Shown piece after piece: positions 47,477 to 58,045 of a stretch of 64,000 bases of DNA. The stretch comes from Eutypa lata. Lineage: Eukaryota > Ascomycota > Sordariomycetes > Xylariales > Diatrypaceae. Position numbers and translations under genes: made by a program. Location of the stretch: the NCBI GenBank assembly GCA_022661535.1, contig JAKULF010000012.1, positions 372,001 through 436,000 on the forward strand, read 5' to 3'. The notes beneath the pieces are model-generated. The model was not told the DNA's origin, did no database searches, and worked only from the letters and a program-made list of their open reading frames with translations. Position 1 is the first letter of the stretch, and the number at the start of each line of letters is the position of its first letter.

Positions 47477-49204
47477 ATGCGGCTTCTCAATGTTCACACC
47501 CGGAAGCTGGAGGAATTTACTGGGGTCATTCCGTCGTACGCTATCCTCTCGCATACATGGACCTCGGAGGAAGTGAGCCTTCAGGACCTCACGAGCCCGG
47601 ATCGTGAGAAGAAGACGGGGCGCAAGAAGGGCTACGCGAAGATCGAGGGGCTATGCGCTAAGACCATCCTAGATGGATATAAATACGCGTGGATCGACAC
47701 GTGTTGCATCGACAAGTCGAGCAGCGCAGAATTGTCCGAGGCCATCAACTCGATGTATGCGTGGTACCAAAACTCGCAGAAGTGTTACGTCTATCTCGAG
47801 GGCGTGTCCGCGAGAGACGACCATTTCCTGCAGAACTCGAGCTTTCGTAAAGCTCGATGGTTTGGTAGAGGATGGACGCTCCAGGAGCTACTCGCCCCGC
47901 TCGAGCTGGAATTCTATGATGAGGACTGGAAGTACATGTTCATGATCGATCGACGGGCGCGGAACTACGTGTGGTGGGCCGGGTCTAAAGAACGGTTCCG
48001 CTCTGAGCAGCACATGCGCCTTCTCTCGCAGATCACGAAGATCTCGGAAGGTGTGCTGCGCTGCGGTAACATCTCCGACACCTGCATCGCTGCTCGGCTT
48101 GCCTGGGCCGCGAACAGGATGACGACTCGAGTTGAGGATACAGCATACTGCCTACTCGGTTTACTAGAGGTCAATATGCCGTTGCTGTACGGGGAGGGTA
48201 ATAGGGCTTTCCTCCGTTTACAGCAAGCGATTATCAGTGTGCAAAACGACAATAGTCTTCTAGCTTGGGGCTACGACCTTCTTTCATCAACAAACCGAAT
48301 CTATAGTAATCGGTCCGTTCTTGCCTTGTCTCCAGCCGCATTTAGTCAATGTCGTGACTTCAAGGCATTGCCCGAGCATTACACAAGAGAGTTGATGGGC
48401 TCGTCTGGCCCCTTTCCCTCAACGATGACAAACGTGGGCCTGCAAATCGTGCTTCCCATTATTTCAATCGATCTCGCCAACCGAGTAGCTTTAGCAATTC
48501 TTGATTACACCCCTGATGAGGATCATTTAGTTGTTGTTCCGCTGGTATATACCGGCCCCCTTGGTAAAGGACACTTTCATCGAGCCTTGGGTTCCTTCCC
48601 ATTTCTAGTTGATATATCGCGCTATTGCAACACTAAAATGAGCAATATCCGGTCATCGCTTCTGAGAAGAAAGCCACAAATGATGCACATCCTCCTTCAA
48701 GGTTATCGGTTTGCTGAGGGGGGTATTGTTCCCCTTTACCGCCGTTCTTTTAGCAATATTGCAGTGCAGAGGAAGCCATATATCATCGATTTCGAAGATA
48801 TTATAACGATCACTGGTTGTGAGCTTGTATCATTCTACCCTCCGTGTATTGGGTCTATCCAAACCGATTCGTGGTGGAGGGTCCGAGTCGACAAAGACGT
48901 GGGCTGGTGCTTCCTGATATTTCGGAGAGAAGAATATGCCTTCGGAGTGAGCATACGATACTCCCTGCTCAAGGCATCGGGGGGTTTAACGGCAAGTTTT
49001 GGAGAAGTCAACCTAGCCACGACCATTGAGCACCTTATCACAAAGTCTGGGCAAAGAACTACTGTCGCATTCCCCAATTTCGAAAGTCCTAGCTTTGAGC
49101 TAGCAGTTCCAGGGAAACCGGATATCAAACATGTCTTATCGCTACAGGTAGACAGGGTTTTCAAAGACTGGTTCCACATTACATACAGGGCTGAGTATAG
49201 ATAG
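47477..49204 (+). CDS. HET-domain heterokaryon-incompatibility-like protein
   Basis: Single exon, 575 aa. HET domain at residues 20-145: YAILSHTWTSEEVSLQDL, GYKYAWIDTCCIDKSSSAEL, SEAINSMYAWYQNSQKCYVY and WFGRGWTLQELLAP, the three conserved blocks of the family, which is related to TIR-like folds. The start MRLLNVHTRKLEEF is the classical N-terminus of the MRLL-type HET proteins. The C-terminal 300 residues are a variable region with no repeats such as WD40 or ankyrin. Family members can trigger programmed cell death after non-self recognition; most genomes carry dozens, so a specific role here is not implied. Confidence 0.93.
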   Translation: MRLLNVHTRKLEEFTGVIPSYAILSHTWTSEEVSLQDLTSPDREKKTGRKKGYAKIEGLCAKTILDGYKYAWIDTCCIDKSSSAELSEAINSMYAWYQNSQKCYVYLEGVSARDDHFLQNSSFRKARWFGRGWTLQELLAPLELEFYDEDWKYMFMIDRRARNYVWWAGSKERFRSEQHMRLLSQITKISEGVLRCGNISDTCIAARLAWAANRMTTRVEDTAYCLLGLLEVNMPLLYGEGNRAFLRLQQAIISVQNDNSLLAWGYDLLSSTNRIYSNRSVLALSPAAFSQCRDFKALPEHYTRELMGSSGPFPSTMTNVGLQIVLPIISIDLANRVALAILDYTPDEDHLVVVPLVYTGPLGKGHFHRALGSFPFLVDISRYCNTKMSNIRSSLLRRKPQMMHILLQGYRFAEGGIVPLYRRSFSNIAVQRKPYIIDFEDIITITGCELVSFYPPCIGSIQTDSWWRVRVDKDVGWCFLIFRREEYAFGVSIRYSLLKASGGLTASFGEVNLATTIEHLITKSGQRTTVAFPNFESPSFELAVPGKPDIKHVLSLQVDRVFKDWFHITYRAEYR

Positions 49205-49314
49205 TATCTACGCAAATCTATAGGGGCAATTTGGGTGGGAGGTGGAAGCGCCGTGTGTGAAAGAGGTATATTGAGCTATCTGGCATGAAAATTACTATTC
49301 CGACCTATCTGTCC

Positions 49315-51099
49315 TCATGATCTATTATGGTTATTCGTACTCTCTGTCCCGGCGGCTTCCTTTTCGTTATCCTCTTCCGTCTTGGCATCTTTTATCTTCA
49401 CTTCAGAATTGAGCGTTGTTCTCAGTGGTATTTCCCTCTCGACAAAGACAAGAAGCAGACCAAAAGCATTGAAAGCCAAAAACACGATCCATAAGACCCT
49501 CAGAGAACTCTGGTACGCGTCAACAACGTCAGATCGAAGCTGCGGCGGCTCGATTGCGCTGATATAATCGGCCGACACGTGAGAATATGCGTTGCCGCCG
49601 GCAAGGAAATCGCGGACGGCGCTGTTGGTGATGGAGCCTATCCGGGCGTTAAACTGATTGTTAAAGATAGCCGCGGGGATTGAAGCGCCCCAGGTATTAC
49701 CGAATGCGCGATAAAAGTTCCAAGTCGCCGTCGCGGGCCCGACGGCTGCCTCTGGCTGGCTAGCCTGGACTCCCGGAAGGAGAGTCGTGAGCAGAATCCC
49801 GCAGCCGAGGCCGGAGACCACCTGGTAGAGAACGATTTTGGCAAGCGATGAGCTAGCGTTCAGGTCGATGTAAAGACCTGCCGCTAGTGTGCTGAGGGTA
49901 AAACCAATGATGTGGATAGGCTTATACCGCCCTGTGCGTACAAGGGCGCCTCCCGCAATGATTGAAGTTGGCACCCCGATGAGAATGAACGGGAGGAGTA
50001 ATACACCTGATCTAGTAGGCGACGCGAGCTGCACAGCCTGGAAGTATATCGGGAGAAAGAAAATTTGCCACGTCAGCAGCATGGACTGCACAAAAGTGAG
50101 AGCTAGTCCTGCTGCACTCGTCCGGTTACCAAACATCGATGGCGGAATAGTTGGCTGGATACCGAATTTAGAGGCCTCGTAGAGATGGAAGACGGCGATG
50201 CCGACGAGCCCAAGCACAAGTGGAACGATGATGCGGAATGACGACCATGGATACCTAGTGTTGGCCCAGGACAGGGCGATAAGGATCGCTACAACCGAGG
50301 CTATAAGGAGAAAGTTCCCTACCCAGTCAATCTGGCGCAGTTTTTGCCGTACGGCCACCTTCCTCACGAACACGATCTGCAAGAAGAAGAATTGCATCAC
50401 GAGTGTCAGGCCTGCAATCGGCAGGTTAAGGTAATATATCCACCTCCATTGGCCTCCTTCTCCGGCAATAGCGCCACCAATAGCAGGTCCGATAGCGGTT
50501 CCGAGGCCGAAAGCGGCGTATATGATACCGATATATGTCCCCCTCTCCCGGACCGAGACCAAGTCGCTGATGATCAGCTGTGTCATGCCCGTGATTCCTG
50601 CCCCGCCGGATCCCTGAATCAGACGGCCCGCGATGAGCATTCCCGACGACGATGCCCCGCCGCAAAGGCCGCTCCCTAGGAGAAATATCGCCACGGCTAC
50701 CATCGTCGGCCAGCGGCGACCGAGTACTTGTGCAATCTGTCCGTATAAGGGGAGGAATGCAGTTGACGTCAGGAGATATCCATTGAGGATCCAGATATAA
50801 CTATCACCGATACCGAGCTCCGCCGTGATGACAGGTAGCGCCGAGGACGCTATTGTTGCATCTAGGCCGACTAGGAAACTCGCAATGGCTAGTGGGGGAA
50901 AGATAGCCCAGAACCTCCAGCCTCTTGAAGCAGGTTGCGCTATTTGAGGAGTTTGATCTGGTGGTGGCGTAGGGTTCTCCGGAAGACCATCTTTAACGGT
51001 CGTCTCCTGGTTCATCGTGGACTCATGATGCTCTGGACTGGTGGCTTCCTCCTTCGGGATAGGGGATATCTCATTCGACCTTTCCTGAGAAGCCGACAT
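49315..51099 (-). CDS. MFS drug/toxin exporter, DHA (14-TMS) type
   Basis: Single exon; 594 aa from ATG 51099, or 639 aa from an upstream in-frame ATG at 51234. The later start is preferred because it gives the usual hydrophilic N-terminus before helix 1. Motifs: FLVGLDATIASSALPVI (motif D1), GRRWPTMVA (motif A), LIQGSGGAGITG, and GTAIGPAIGGAIAGEGGQWRW (motif C, antiporter). About 14 helices. Such exporters expel toxins and secondary metabolites across the plasma membrane. Only 110 bases separate its stop from the HET gene stop. It is divergent from the P450 gene and is the left end of the candidate biosynthetic cluster. Confidence 0.92.
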   Translation of the reverse strand: MSASQERSNEISPIPKEEATSPEHHESTMNQETTVKDGLPENPTPPPDQTPQIAQPASRGWRFWAIFPPLAIASFLVGLDATIASSALPVITAELGIGDSYIWILNGYLLTSTAFLPLYGQIAQVLGRRWPTMVAVAIFLLGSGLCGGASSSGMLIAGRLIQGSGGAGITGMTQLIISDLVSVRERGTYIGIIYAAFGLGTAIGPAIGGAIAGEGGQWRWIYYLNLPIAGLTLVMQFFFLQIVFVRKVAVRQKLRQIDWVGNFLLIASVVAILIALSWANTRYPWSSFRIIVPLVLGLVGIAVFHLYEASKFGIQPTIPPSMFGNRTSAAGLALTFVQSMLLTWQIFFLPIYFQAVQLASPTRSGVLLLPFILIGVPTSIIAGGALVRTGRYKPIHIIGFTLSTLAAGLYIDLNASSSLAKIVLYQVVSGLGCGILLTTLLPGVQASQPEAAVGPATATWNFYRAFGNTWGASIPAAIFNNQFNARIGSITNSAVRDFLAGGNAYSHVSADYISAIEPPQLRSDVVDAYQSSLRVLWIVFLAFNAFGLLLVFVEREIPLRTTLNSEVKIKDAKTEEDNEKEAAGTESTNNHNRS

Positions 51100-51640
51100 G
51101 TCTATAGTAGGTAGATAGGATATGAGACTAGACTCGGCATAGTAACCTGACCTGAGCGATTCGGGTGCAACTACTGGCATTCTCCTGCTTACGTTGCTAT
51201 GAGCGCCGAAGCAGAATGCATGGGTCATCAACATCCATACTGCCCTTTGGGAAATGTCCTTATAAAGCTGAATTATAGCTTATACCATGAGCTCAATATG
51301 CGTCAGTAGAACATTCCTGCAGTGTCAAATGTCACAACTTGAATTATCCCTTGCACGGAGACACTAATAGGGGCTCGTGTAACGGCGGGCTAACCATCAG
51401 CCCGAGAATCGGGGTACTAGAATTAGTCTTACGCCGAATCCTCCGATTAACTCCGGAACATACTCTCTTAATGCATTCCAATTCGGCGACGCTCTGATTG
51501 GTCAGTCTATGACATCCAACCGTTGCTTTCTGAGACTATGTGACTTAATGGGTAATAAGCATCACGCATGCCGCGTGGCTTGAGTCGAGGCAGGTGCCAA
51601 GTTACTTGTGCAGCAAACCAATCCATACGAAACAGAAGAG
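51100..51640. promoter_or_regulatory. Divergent promoter region MFS exporter / P450
   Basis: 541 bases between two divergent starts, suited to co-regulation. Short inverted CGG-type elements, as bound by Zn2Cys6 regulators, were not mapped precisely. The GTG-started frame at 51608 is not used; the P450 starts at ATG 51641. Confidence 0.4.
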
Positions 51641-53263
51641 ATGAAGTTCTCCCAAGCTATCATTGACACTAGCCATGTCAGCGTTGCACATGCAGCCACC
51701 GCCGCTGGTGTTGCTATCGCACTCTATTTTGCTGTCTGGGCTATCTATGTGCTTTACTTCCACCCTCTAGCCCGGTATCCCGGTCCGAAGACATGGCTTC
51801 TCTTCCGCCTACCATACGCGCGAAGTCTGAGGAACGGGACGGTCAACCACCGCCAACGGGAAATGCACCAAAAGTACGGCCACGTTGTGCGGTACGGCAC
51901 CAACGAGCTGTCGTTCACGGACCCGCGGGCCTGGTCCGATATCCACGGCTTCCACGGGTCCGCCGAGAAGAACTTTGACCGCGACTCCCGCTGGTACCAG
52001 CCCGCGCCCAACGGAGCCCGTAGTATCCTGGCGGCTCCCAATGCGGCCCACGCCAAGATCCGGAGACTGGTGGCGCCCGGGTTCACCGAGAAGGCGCTCA
52101 AAGAGCAAGAGCTCCTCTTGCAGGGCTACGTTGACTTGCTGGTTGAAAAGCTCAGGGGCAGGGGCGGCGCGGAGCCCGTCAATATGGCCGACTACTTCCT
52201 ATACACCACGTTCGACATCGCGGGCGACCTCACGTACGGCGAGAGTTTCGGCTGTCTCGAGCGCGAGAACTACCACGCCTGGTTGAAAGTCATGATGGCG
52301 CATTTCAGGCGGCTAGTCATCGGCGGCTCTATCCTAATCGTCCTACCGTTTCTCCGGCCGTTCATACCGTACCTGATACCTAAGAAAGTACAGGAGGAGG
52401 CTAAGCAGCGCTTCGACTTCACGGTCGAGAAGGTTGGTCAGCGGCTCGCCTTAACGGAGGACGCCAGCCGTCCCGACTTCATGACATACATCGCGCGGTC
52501 GAACTCCAAGCTGGGATTAACGATGGCGCGCGGCGAGTTGGAGGCGACCTTTGACCTGCTAGTGAGCGCGGGATCGGAGACAACGGCAGCGGCATTGACT
52601 GGTACTGTGCAGTACCTACTGCGCAATCCCGAAAAGCTGAACAAGCTGAAGGGCGAGGTGCGCAGCTCTTTTGCCTCGGGCGGCGCCATAGACGTGGCTA
52701 GCACTGCCTCGCTGCCTTATTTAACGGCTGTTATCAAAGAGGGCATGCGCCTGTGCCCTCCTGCACCGACTATCAGACCGAGGGTTGTGCCCCAAGGGGG
52801 CGCTGTCGTGTGCGGCCAATTCGTTCCGGAGAACGTGAGTAACCTATCATCAAAGCGGCCCATCCACATAAAATAGGTATGGACGGGTTCTCGTTACTAT
52901 GCCGACTAACATACGTTTCATTTCCAGACTTCTGTCGGTATCCCGTACTTCTCCATCTTCCGATCGTCTCTGAATTTCGCCCAGCCCGACGCGTTCATCC
53001 CAGAACGCTGGATTGCGCGGGAGAAGGGAGGTATCCAGATGGTTCCCCATGAAGCCAAGGCCTTCCAGCCGTTCTCTTACGGCCCGCGGGACTGCCTGGG
53101 CAAGTCGCTGGCTTGGGCCGAGATGAGATTGACTTTGGCTAAGCTCGTATGGCACTTTGACTGGGAGAACGAGAGCCCTGCTAATAGGTGGGAGAAGCAA
53201 GACATGTTCATCATGTGGGAGATGGAACCTGCAATGATGCGGATGCTCCCGGCTACGCACTAA
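51641..53263 (+). CDS. Cytochrome P450, CYP65/isotrichodermin hydroxylase-like
   Basis: Two exons: 51641-52834 and 52928-53263; 509 aa. N-terminal anchor at about residues 20-40 (AAGVAIALYFAVWAIYVLYF) followed by HPLARYPGP. I-helix AGSETTAAAL, ExxR motif in KEGMRLCPP, PERW, and heme loop FSYGPRDCLGKSLAWAEM with ligand Cys454. All catalytic elements are intact. It is an ER-bound monooxygenase; the substrate is probably the product of the neighbouring pathway. The intron (GTGAGT...TTCCAG) falls between PEN and TSVGIPYF, keeping frame. The subfamily is assigned from general resemblance only. Confidence 0.93.
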
Positions 53264-53925
53264 AGTGTGGGAAACTAAATACGTGTCTAACTCTTTCATG
53301 ATATTGTTTCGTCGTAGCATGAGGTTACGGCCGAATACGGTAGAAATATATTTTTCGCACACTTGGATTAATGATATACACGTCTCTGATGACTTGAGAT
53401 GACTGAGAACTACGTATGCTCCTTAGTAACTAGAACTTAGTTCAGAAATCCTTAGAACGGCCGATGCTAGAATCGGTACCGCCTCACCCGCCTAACCACC
53501 CCCCAAATAAAAGGGGAGAAAGGAGGGGGGACGAGGAAGAACAAAGAACAAACTAGAAGGCAAGGAGGGTTTCCAGAGATGATATTTATGAGCACAAGGC
53601 TAAAATTGTACTAGAATAGGTCTATTGTTTCAGAGTCGTGATCGAAGGCCTGATCAAGTCTGTTTACATGGATCCGGTCAAATACATGAGAGCCTTCCGT
53701 AAGCGATGGGAATCCATATTAAAACGTTACATTTTTAGGAAGGCCACAGATATAATGACGTATGCAGCAGATACGAAACCTAAAGCTTGTGCGTTTCGAG
53801 GAAAGAAAGGGAATACCACACAGGAATAACGTGCTGGTAAACGATGTACTAGATTCATAAACTATATTGATACCCATTCTTGTCCTTTCTCCTTGCCCCC
53901 CACGATTCCAGTCGCGAACCACTGC
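53264..53925. other. Intergenic
   Basis: 662 bases of convergent 3' sequence with purine-rich GGGGAGAAAGGAGGGGGG near 53513-53530. No coding signal. Confidence 0.45.
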
Positions 53926-54565
53926 TCACTGAGCTGGTGGCGCTGGGAATGCAGTCGACAGGTCTTGCAATTCAGACCAAGGAGGGTAAGTAGATTTGCC
54001 ATTCTTGACGTTGACAACCTTCCCCTCGTCGACGTACTTCTCGACCCAGCCCAGAGTGACAACGGTATGGATCAGGTTAACATAGGGGCCCTCCGCGGCC
54101 TGGAGCTCCTGGAACTCCGGGTCCTGGTTGATCTTCTCTAGCTCGGCAAAGTTGCGGAAGTAGAACTCCACGGTGATGTCGTGGTCCTAAGTTGCGGGTT
54201 AACTAGTTAGCCTGGTCCACAGCGTCTCGTGCCTCCAGGGAAGCTTACATCGATAACCCAGCCGCGATTTCCACGGCGGTTCATCTCATCTAAGGCCGCG
54301 CGGTAAGGAGGGGGTGTGAATATCTTTTAGGTTAGGGAAAGATCTTGTCAGCCTTCGTACTCTAAAGAAAGACTTATAGGCTTATATCAGGCTGTACTAC
54401 CTGTTGGTACATGAAAATGCCGTTCCGCGCATGGATGCTGGCAACCTTGGCGAGGTAGTCACGGGAGAAGGCCTCGTTGGCTTCAGGCTTATTCTTGAGG
54501 TTTCCATAGACCTGAAGCGTCATGCGCAGGAGGCGGCCTGGGGAAGATTCAGTGGTTGCTGACAT
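53926..54565 (-). CDS. EthD-domain protein (dimeric alpha/beta barrel)
   Basis: Three exons: 54565-54401, 54323-54249 and 54186-53926; 166 aa. The joined product reads LLRMTLQVYGNLKNKPEANE, SRDYLAKVASIHARNGIFMY, PYRAALDEMNRRGNRGWVID and DHDITVEFYFRNFAELEKI. This matches the EthD-type ferredoxin-like fold of fungal cluster proteins, some of which act as decarboxylases or cyclases on polyketide intermediates (for example the decarboxylases of emodin-type pathways). Its exact reaction is not predictable. It lies between the P450 and the hydrolase, in a cluster setting. Conserved His are in SIHARN and DDHDITVEF. Confidence 0.85.
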
Positions 54566-55244
54566 TGTTAGAGTAGCCTATTGACTATGTAATAACGTAG
54601 TGGAAGTGTGAACGAGACGTTGTCTTGTTGACGAGTGGTTAGTGAACACCAACTCAATATGCAAGAACGAGGGGAACTATTCACCTGAGATGAAATAAGT
54701 TAAAACGTAGGTCTTATTCAAACATGAAGTGGTAGTCAGAGACTCGGCTGTCTCATATAATGGTATATAGGGGGTGGGATCATCAGAGGTACGTATCTAG
54801 GCATTCTGATACCATACATTTCAACGGAGAAACAATCCATTCCCTTCAGGGATGACAGAGTTGCTAACACCGAGTCGACGACTCCGTTAACTGCGGCCCC
54901 GAAGTGTTATTGCACCGTCGGCTAGTTATCGCTCCGGCTCGATGGCTGGATGATAGCATCGCCGAATCTCACGCTACACAAAATGAGGGGGTCCTAGACA
55001 CACACCTATGCAACTCATCCCTTTATGGGCGAAAGTTTACGAGCACTGCAGATGAAACAAGCTTTCCAAGGTTACAACAAGCATTTTCCTAAGTGGGGAA
55101 CAAAGAATTATCGTTCAGTACTCATTTGAGTTGTAAAATTACTATTGAAGTATCACATCGACGGAAGTACGGATTGGTCTAGCTGTAATAAGCTTATGAC
55201 ATTTCGCAAAATCCTTGTGTGAAATTGTGCTACCCAAACCATCG
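54566..55244. other. Intergenic
   Basis: 679 bases with no supported gene (the 62-codon ORF at 54904 has no features). Holds the EthD gene promoter. Confidence 0.45.
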
Positions 55245-56540
55245 CTAGGCGGCGAGGGTAATCCTGCGTTCAATACCCAACGATTTGTCTAGAAAGGCAA
55301 AAGCCTTCTGCGTCAGGATCTGAAAAGAGCCGACCTTGGACTGCAGCCCTCCTTGCCCCGCATCCTCGGCGATCCATTTCAGCTTGCTACCCTCGGGTAC
55401 ATTGACCAGGTCTTCGTATATGCGGTTGGTGCTGACCTCAGGCTCGCTGTACAGCCCATACCTGGCCCCCGTCACAAAGACCGGGCATTTGACCCTATGC
55501 AAGAACCCTGCACCATCCGCGGTCTCGAATGTGAACCTCATCATCGTGCGAAACATGTCGGCTGCATTGTCCACGCCGAGGAACCAGAAGGATAGGTCCG
55601 ATTCCCATTGCGTCTGCGTGTCTAGCCACTTGAGTAGCCCAAGGAACGAATCCCACGTGCTGTCAGCCGCAAATCCACCGGCGCTGAATGCGTCGATCAG
55701 AAAGCCCGGCATGCGCCCCTTTAGGAGGTCGAACATGCAGTAGAAGGGGTCGACTGAAATACATGCTTTGATGCGTGGGTCTGACGCCCCCCGCAGCGAC
55801 AAGTAGCCGCCCACCGAGGAGCCTGCAATAGCGATGCGGTCGGTGTCTATTAACTTCTTCAGGTCAGGGCGTGCTTCGACGTACTCAAGCGCGAAGTCGA
55901 GCACTTTGCCCACGACAACCTCCCAATCGGGGCGCATGGGGAGGTTATGCCGACGTAGTACCATGCCCTGCCCCGGCCCCTCGAATGTGAGTACAGCGTA
56001 ACCCAGCTCCAGGGCGGCCATGGGGAATATGTAAGTGATCTCTTCCTGCGTGGCATCCCCTCCGACCGTATTGACGAGGAGTGGCAGCTTGCCGGGAAGT
56101 CTTTTGGAGGGATGCGGGATATGTAGATACGCGGGGAGCTTGATATCCTTCTCGTAGGGGATCTCTAGCTTGGTAATAGACGAATCGAGGAGAACGGCAG
56201 CGCGCCAAAAGTTGGATATCGCGTTCTCCGAGTCGCTCAGGATGCGAGTATCACCGCTTCTTCCGTTTAGCATGAACTGCGCCGCTCGCTGATAGTTAGA
56301 TGCGCGGAAGAAAGCTCGCCGCGCAGCGACGCGGTTTCCCGCCCGCTCGGCCTCGACGGCCAGAGATTCTGCCTTCTCTGTTTCTGCAATCCATGTGGTG
56401 TACCAGCTCTCAAAGTCTCTATCTTTGATCCGACCTACTGCTTCCAAAAACTCCGAAACTTCTCCTCCTTCGTGTGGCGTGAAGCTGAGGAGACGCAGCG
56501 CTTCAAAGTTGAAGAAGTCGGATTTGAAGAAACGATGCAT
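55245..56540 (-). CDS. Alpha/beta hydrolase, PsoB/Ayg1-like cluster hydrolase
   Basis: Single exon, 431 aa. The helical N-terminal cap (RFFKSDFFNFEALRLLSF, ARRAFFRASNYQRAAQFML) is followed by the hydrolase fold. Oxyanion region VNTVGGDATQEEITY, FEGPGQG, and nucleophile elbow GSSVGG with Ser242. The cap plus core layout resembles fungal polyketide-processing hydrolases such as Ayg1 and PsoB, which cleave C-C or ester bonds of pathway intermediates. No His is present in the last about 80 residues, where the triad His would be expected; there is AEDAGQGGLQSKVG instead. This may be a subfamily trait. It is divergent from the enoyl reductase over 347 bases. Confidence 0.85.
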   Translation of the reverse strand: MHRFFKSDFFNFEALRLLSFTPHEGGEVSEFLEAVGRIKDRDFESWYTTWIAETEKAESLAVEAERAGNRVAARRAFFRASNYQRAAQFMLNGRSGDTRILSDSENAISNFWRAAVLLDSSITKLEIPYEKDIKLPAYLHIPHPSKRLPGKLPLLVNTVGGDATQEEITYIFPMAALELGYAVLTFEGPGQGMVLRRHNLPMRPDWEVVVGKVLDFALEYVEARPDLKKLIDTDRIAIAGSSVGGYLSLRGASDPRIKACISVDPFYCMFDLLKGRMPGFLIDAFSAGGFAADSTWDSFLGLLKWLDTQTQWESDLSFWFLGVDNAADMFRTMMRFTFETADGAGFLHRVKCPVFVTGARYGLYSEPEVSTNRIYEDLVNVPEGSKLKWIAEDAGQGGLQSKVGSFQILTQKAFAFLDKSLGIERRITLAA

Positions 56541-56887
56541 GATGATTTATTTACTTTAAAGTTCCTTTGCAGTACAGTAGTAATCTGATGTAATTCCAAA
56601 TAAAATGAGACTTCCCGCATATATATAGGGTTGCTTAACTCTTATCGTCCATTGGTCTTTGTAGCATATACTAGCTTTGGCGCCCCTTTCCACCGAATCG
56701 GCGTTCACATATCCGATTCGGCAATGTGCGACATGAGAAGCAACCGGTGATACAACATCAATGTATATTATATGATATATCTTGATAATAAGTTAATATA
56801 GGTATTCAAATCTAAGTAGAGACCCCAACGACACACCAAAAGCCTCCCCCCCATATCCCTTGATGGCGTCTTCGACTAAAAGCGGAA
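56541..56887. promoter_or_regulatory. Divergent promoter region hydrolase / enoyl reductase
   Basis: 347 bases between divergent starts. TATATATAGGG (about 56620-56630) is a TATA-like element on the hydrolase side. The halves ATTCGGC and GCCGAATC-type pairs near 56696-56724 resemble repeated CGG/CCG triplets used by Zn2Cys6 factors; unproven. Confidence 0.35.
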
Positions 56888-58045
56888 ATGTCAGTTCAAT
56901 CGTACAGAATCCCCAGAATCCAGCGCGGCCTCGTGGCTATCAGTCCAGGCTCTCTTGCCCTGAAGCCAGTGCCCGTCCCGCGCGTGGCACCAGATGAGGT
57001 GCTCGTCCTTGTAGCAGCGGTGGCGCTCAACCCCTCAGATCACAAGCTTCTCGACCAGTCGACCACGGTGGGCGCTATATCCGGAGCCGACTTCGCAGGC
57101 ACAGTCGTTCGCATAGGCTCAGGCACCTCTGATGACGACAAGCATGATCTGAAGCTCGGCGACCGTGTCCTGGCCTTTGTGTTTGGGGCCAACCCGGGCA
57201 GTCCAGGGAATGGCGCATTCGCACAATACGTCACTGTGCCGGCGCGGCTCTGCATCAAAATACCTGATAAAAGTAAATACGACTTCGCAGCGGCTGCCTC
57301 CATGGCGATGGGGCTTGCGACAGCTGGTCTCATCTTCCGTCAGTTAGGGTTGCGTCTTGACCTTCGAGACCAGGATAGGAAAGAGCAGGATGTACCAACA
57401 GCAAACGAAGGGGACTATGTCCTTGTTCACGGCGGCGCCACCTCAACGGGAACAATTCTGTTACAGATTCTTCGATTAGCAGGCTATACACCCATTGCGA
57501 CGTGCTCTAAGTCCAACCAGGCCCTAGTCAAGAGCCGTGGTGCCGTAGTCTCGTTCGACTACAACTCCCCGACGATCCGTGACGACATTCGTGAATACAC
57601 TAGCAATGGGCTCAGGTTTGCGGTCGACTGTTTTGGCACCCAGGAGACAATGACGCTATGTTATGGCGTACTGGGTCACCAGGAACATCAGCCCGGTCAT
57701 AATACTATTTTATGCAACAAGTATATAGCCCTGGAGCAGTACCCGCGCCAATTGACTATTCGTCGCCGGGATGTAGCCCACGAATGGATCCTGGCGTGGA
57801 CTGTTCAGGGGAAAGAGGTTAAGCTTGCGGGAGCGTACTATCGCCCACTAGGGCCTGAGGTACGTGATGATCGTATGTATGGAGAAACGTGGGCTCGGAA
57901 AATGGAACAGCTACTAGAGGACGGAAGACTAGAGCCTCATCCGCTCGAGGTCTGCCGGGAAGGTGGGTTGAGCGCCATCGTACCCAAGTTAGACCAGCTA
58001 AGAAAAGGAGTGGTAAGAGGGAAGAAGCTAGTCTTCTGGACCTAG
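56888..58045 (+). CDS. Zinc-free MDR trans-enoyl reductase, TOXD/LovC-like
   Basis: Single exon, 385 aa. Medium-chain reductase fold: N-terminal GroES-like domain (PDEVLVLVAAVALNPSDHKL, GADFAGTVVRIGSG, LGDRVLAFVFGANPGSPGNG) and NADPH-binding domain (VLVHGGATSTGTILLQILRLAGY). Zn ligands of alcohol dehydrogenases are lacking. The N-P-S-D-H-K motif and HGGATSTG are typical of TOXD/LovC, stand-alone enoyl reductases that serve highly reducing polyketide synthases or PKS-NRPS in trans. A role with such a synthase is inferred; none is in the window. Confidence 0.88.
   Translation: MSVQSYRIPRIQRGLVAISPGSLALKPVPVPRVAPDEVLVLVAAVALNPSDHKLLDQSTTVGAISGADFAGTVVRIGSGTSDDDKHDLKLGDRVLAFVFGANPGSPGNGAFAQYVTVPARLCIKIPDKSKYDFAAAASMAMGLATAGLIFRQLGLRLDLRDQDRKEQDVPTANEGDYVLVHGGATSTGTILLQILRLAGYTPIATCSKSNQALVKSRGAVVSFDYNSPTIRDDIREYTSNGLRFAVDCFGTQETMTLCYGVLGHQEHQPGHNTILCNKYIALEQYPRQLTIRRRDVAHEWILAWTVQGKEVKLAGAYYRPLGPEVRDDRMYGETWARKMEQLLEDGRLEPHPLEVCREGGLSAIVPKLDQLRKGVVRGKKLVFWT

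Noticed and set aside
51608..51640. Upstream GTG start of the P450 at 51608
   Set aside because: Not an ATG; the ATG at 51641 gives a normal membrane anchor.
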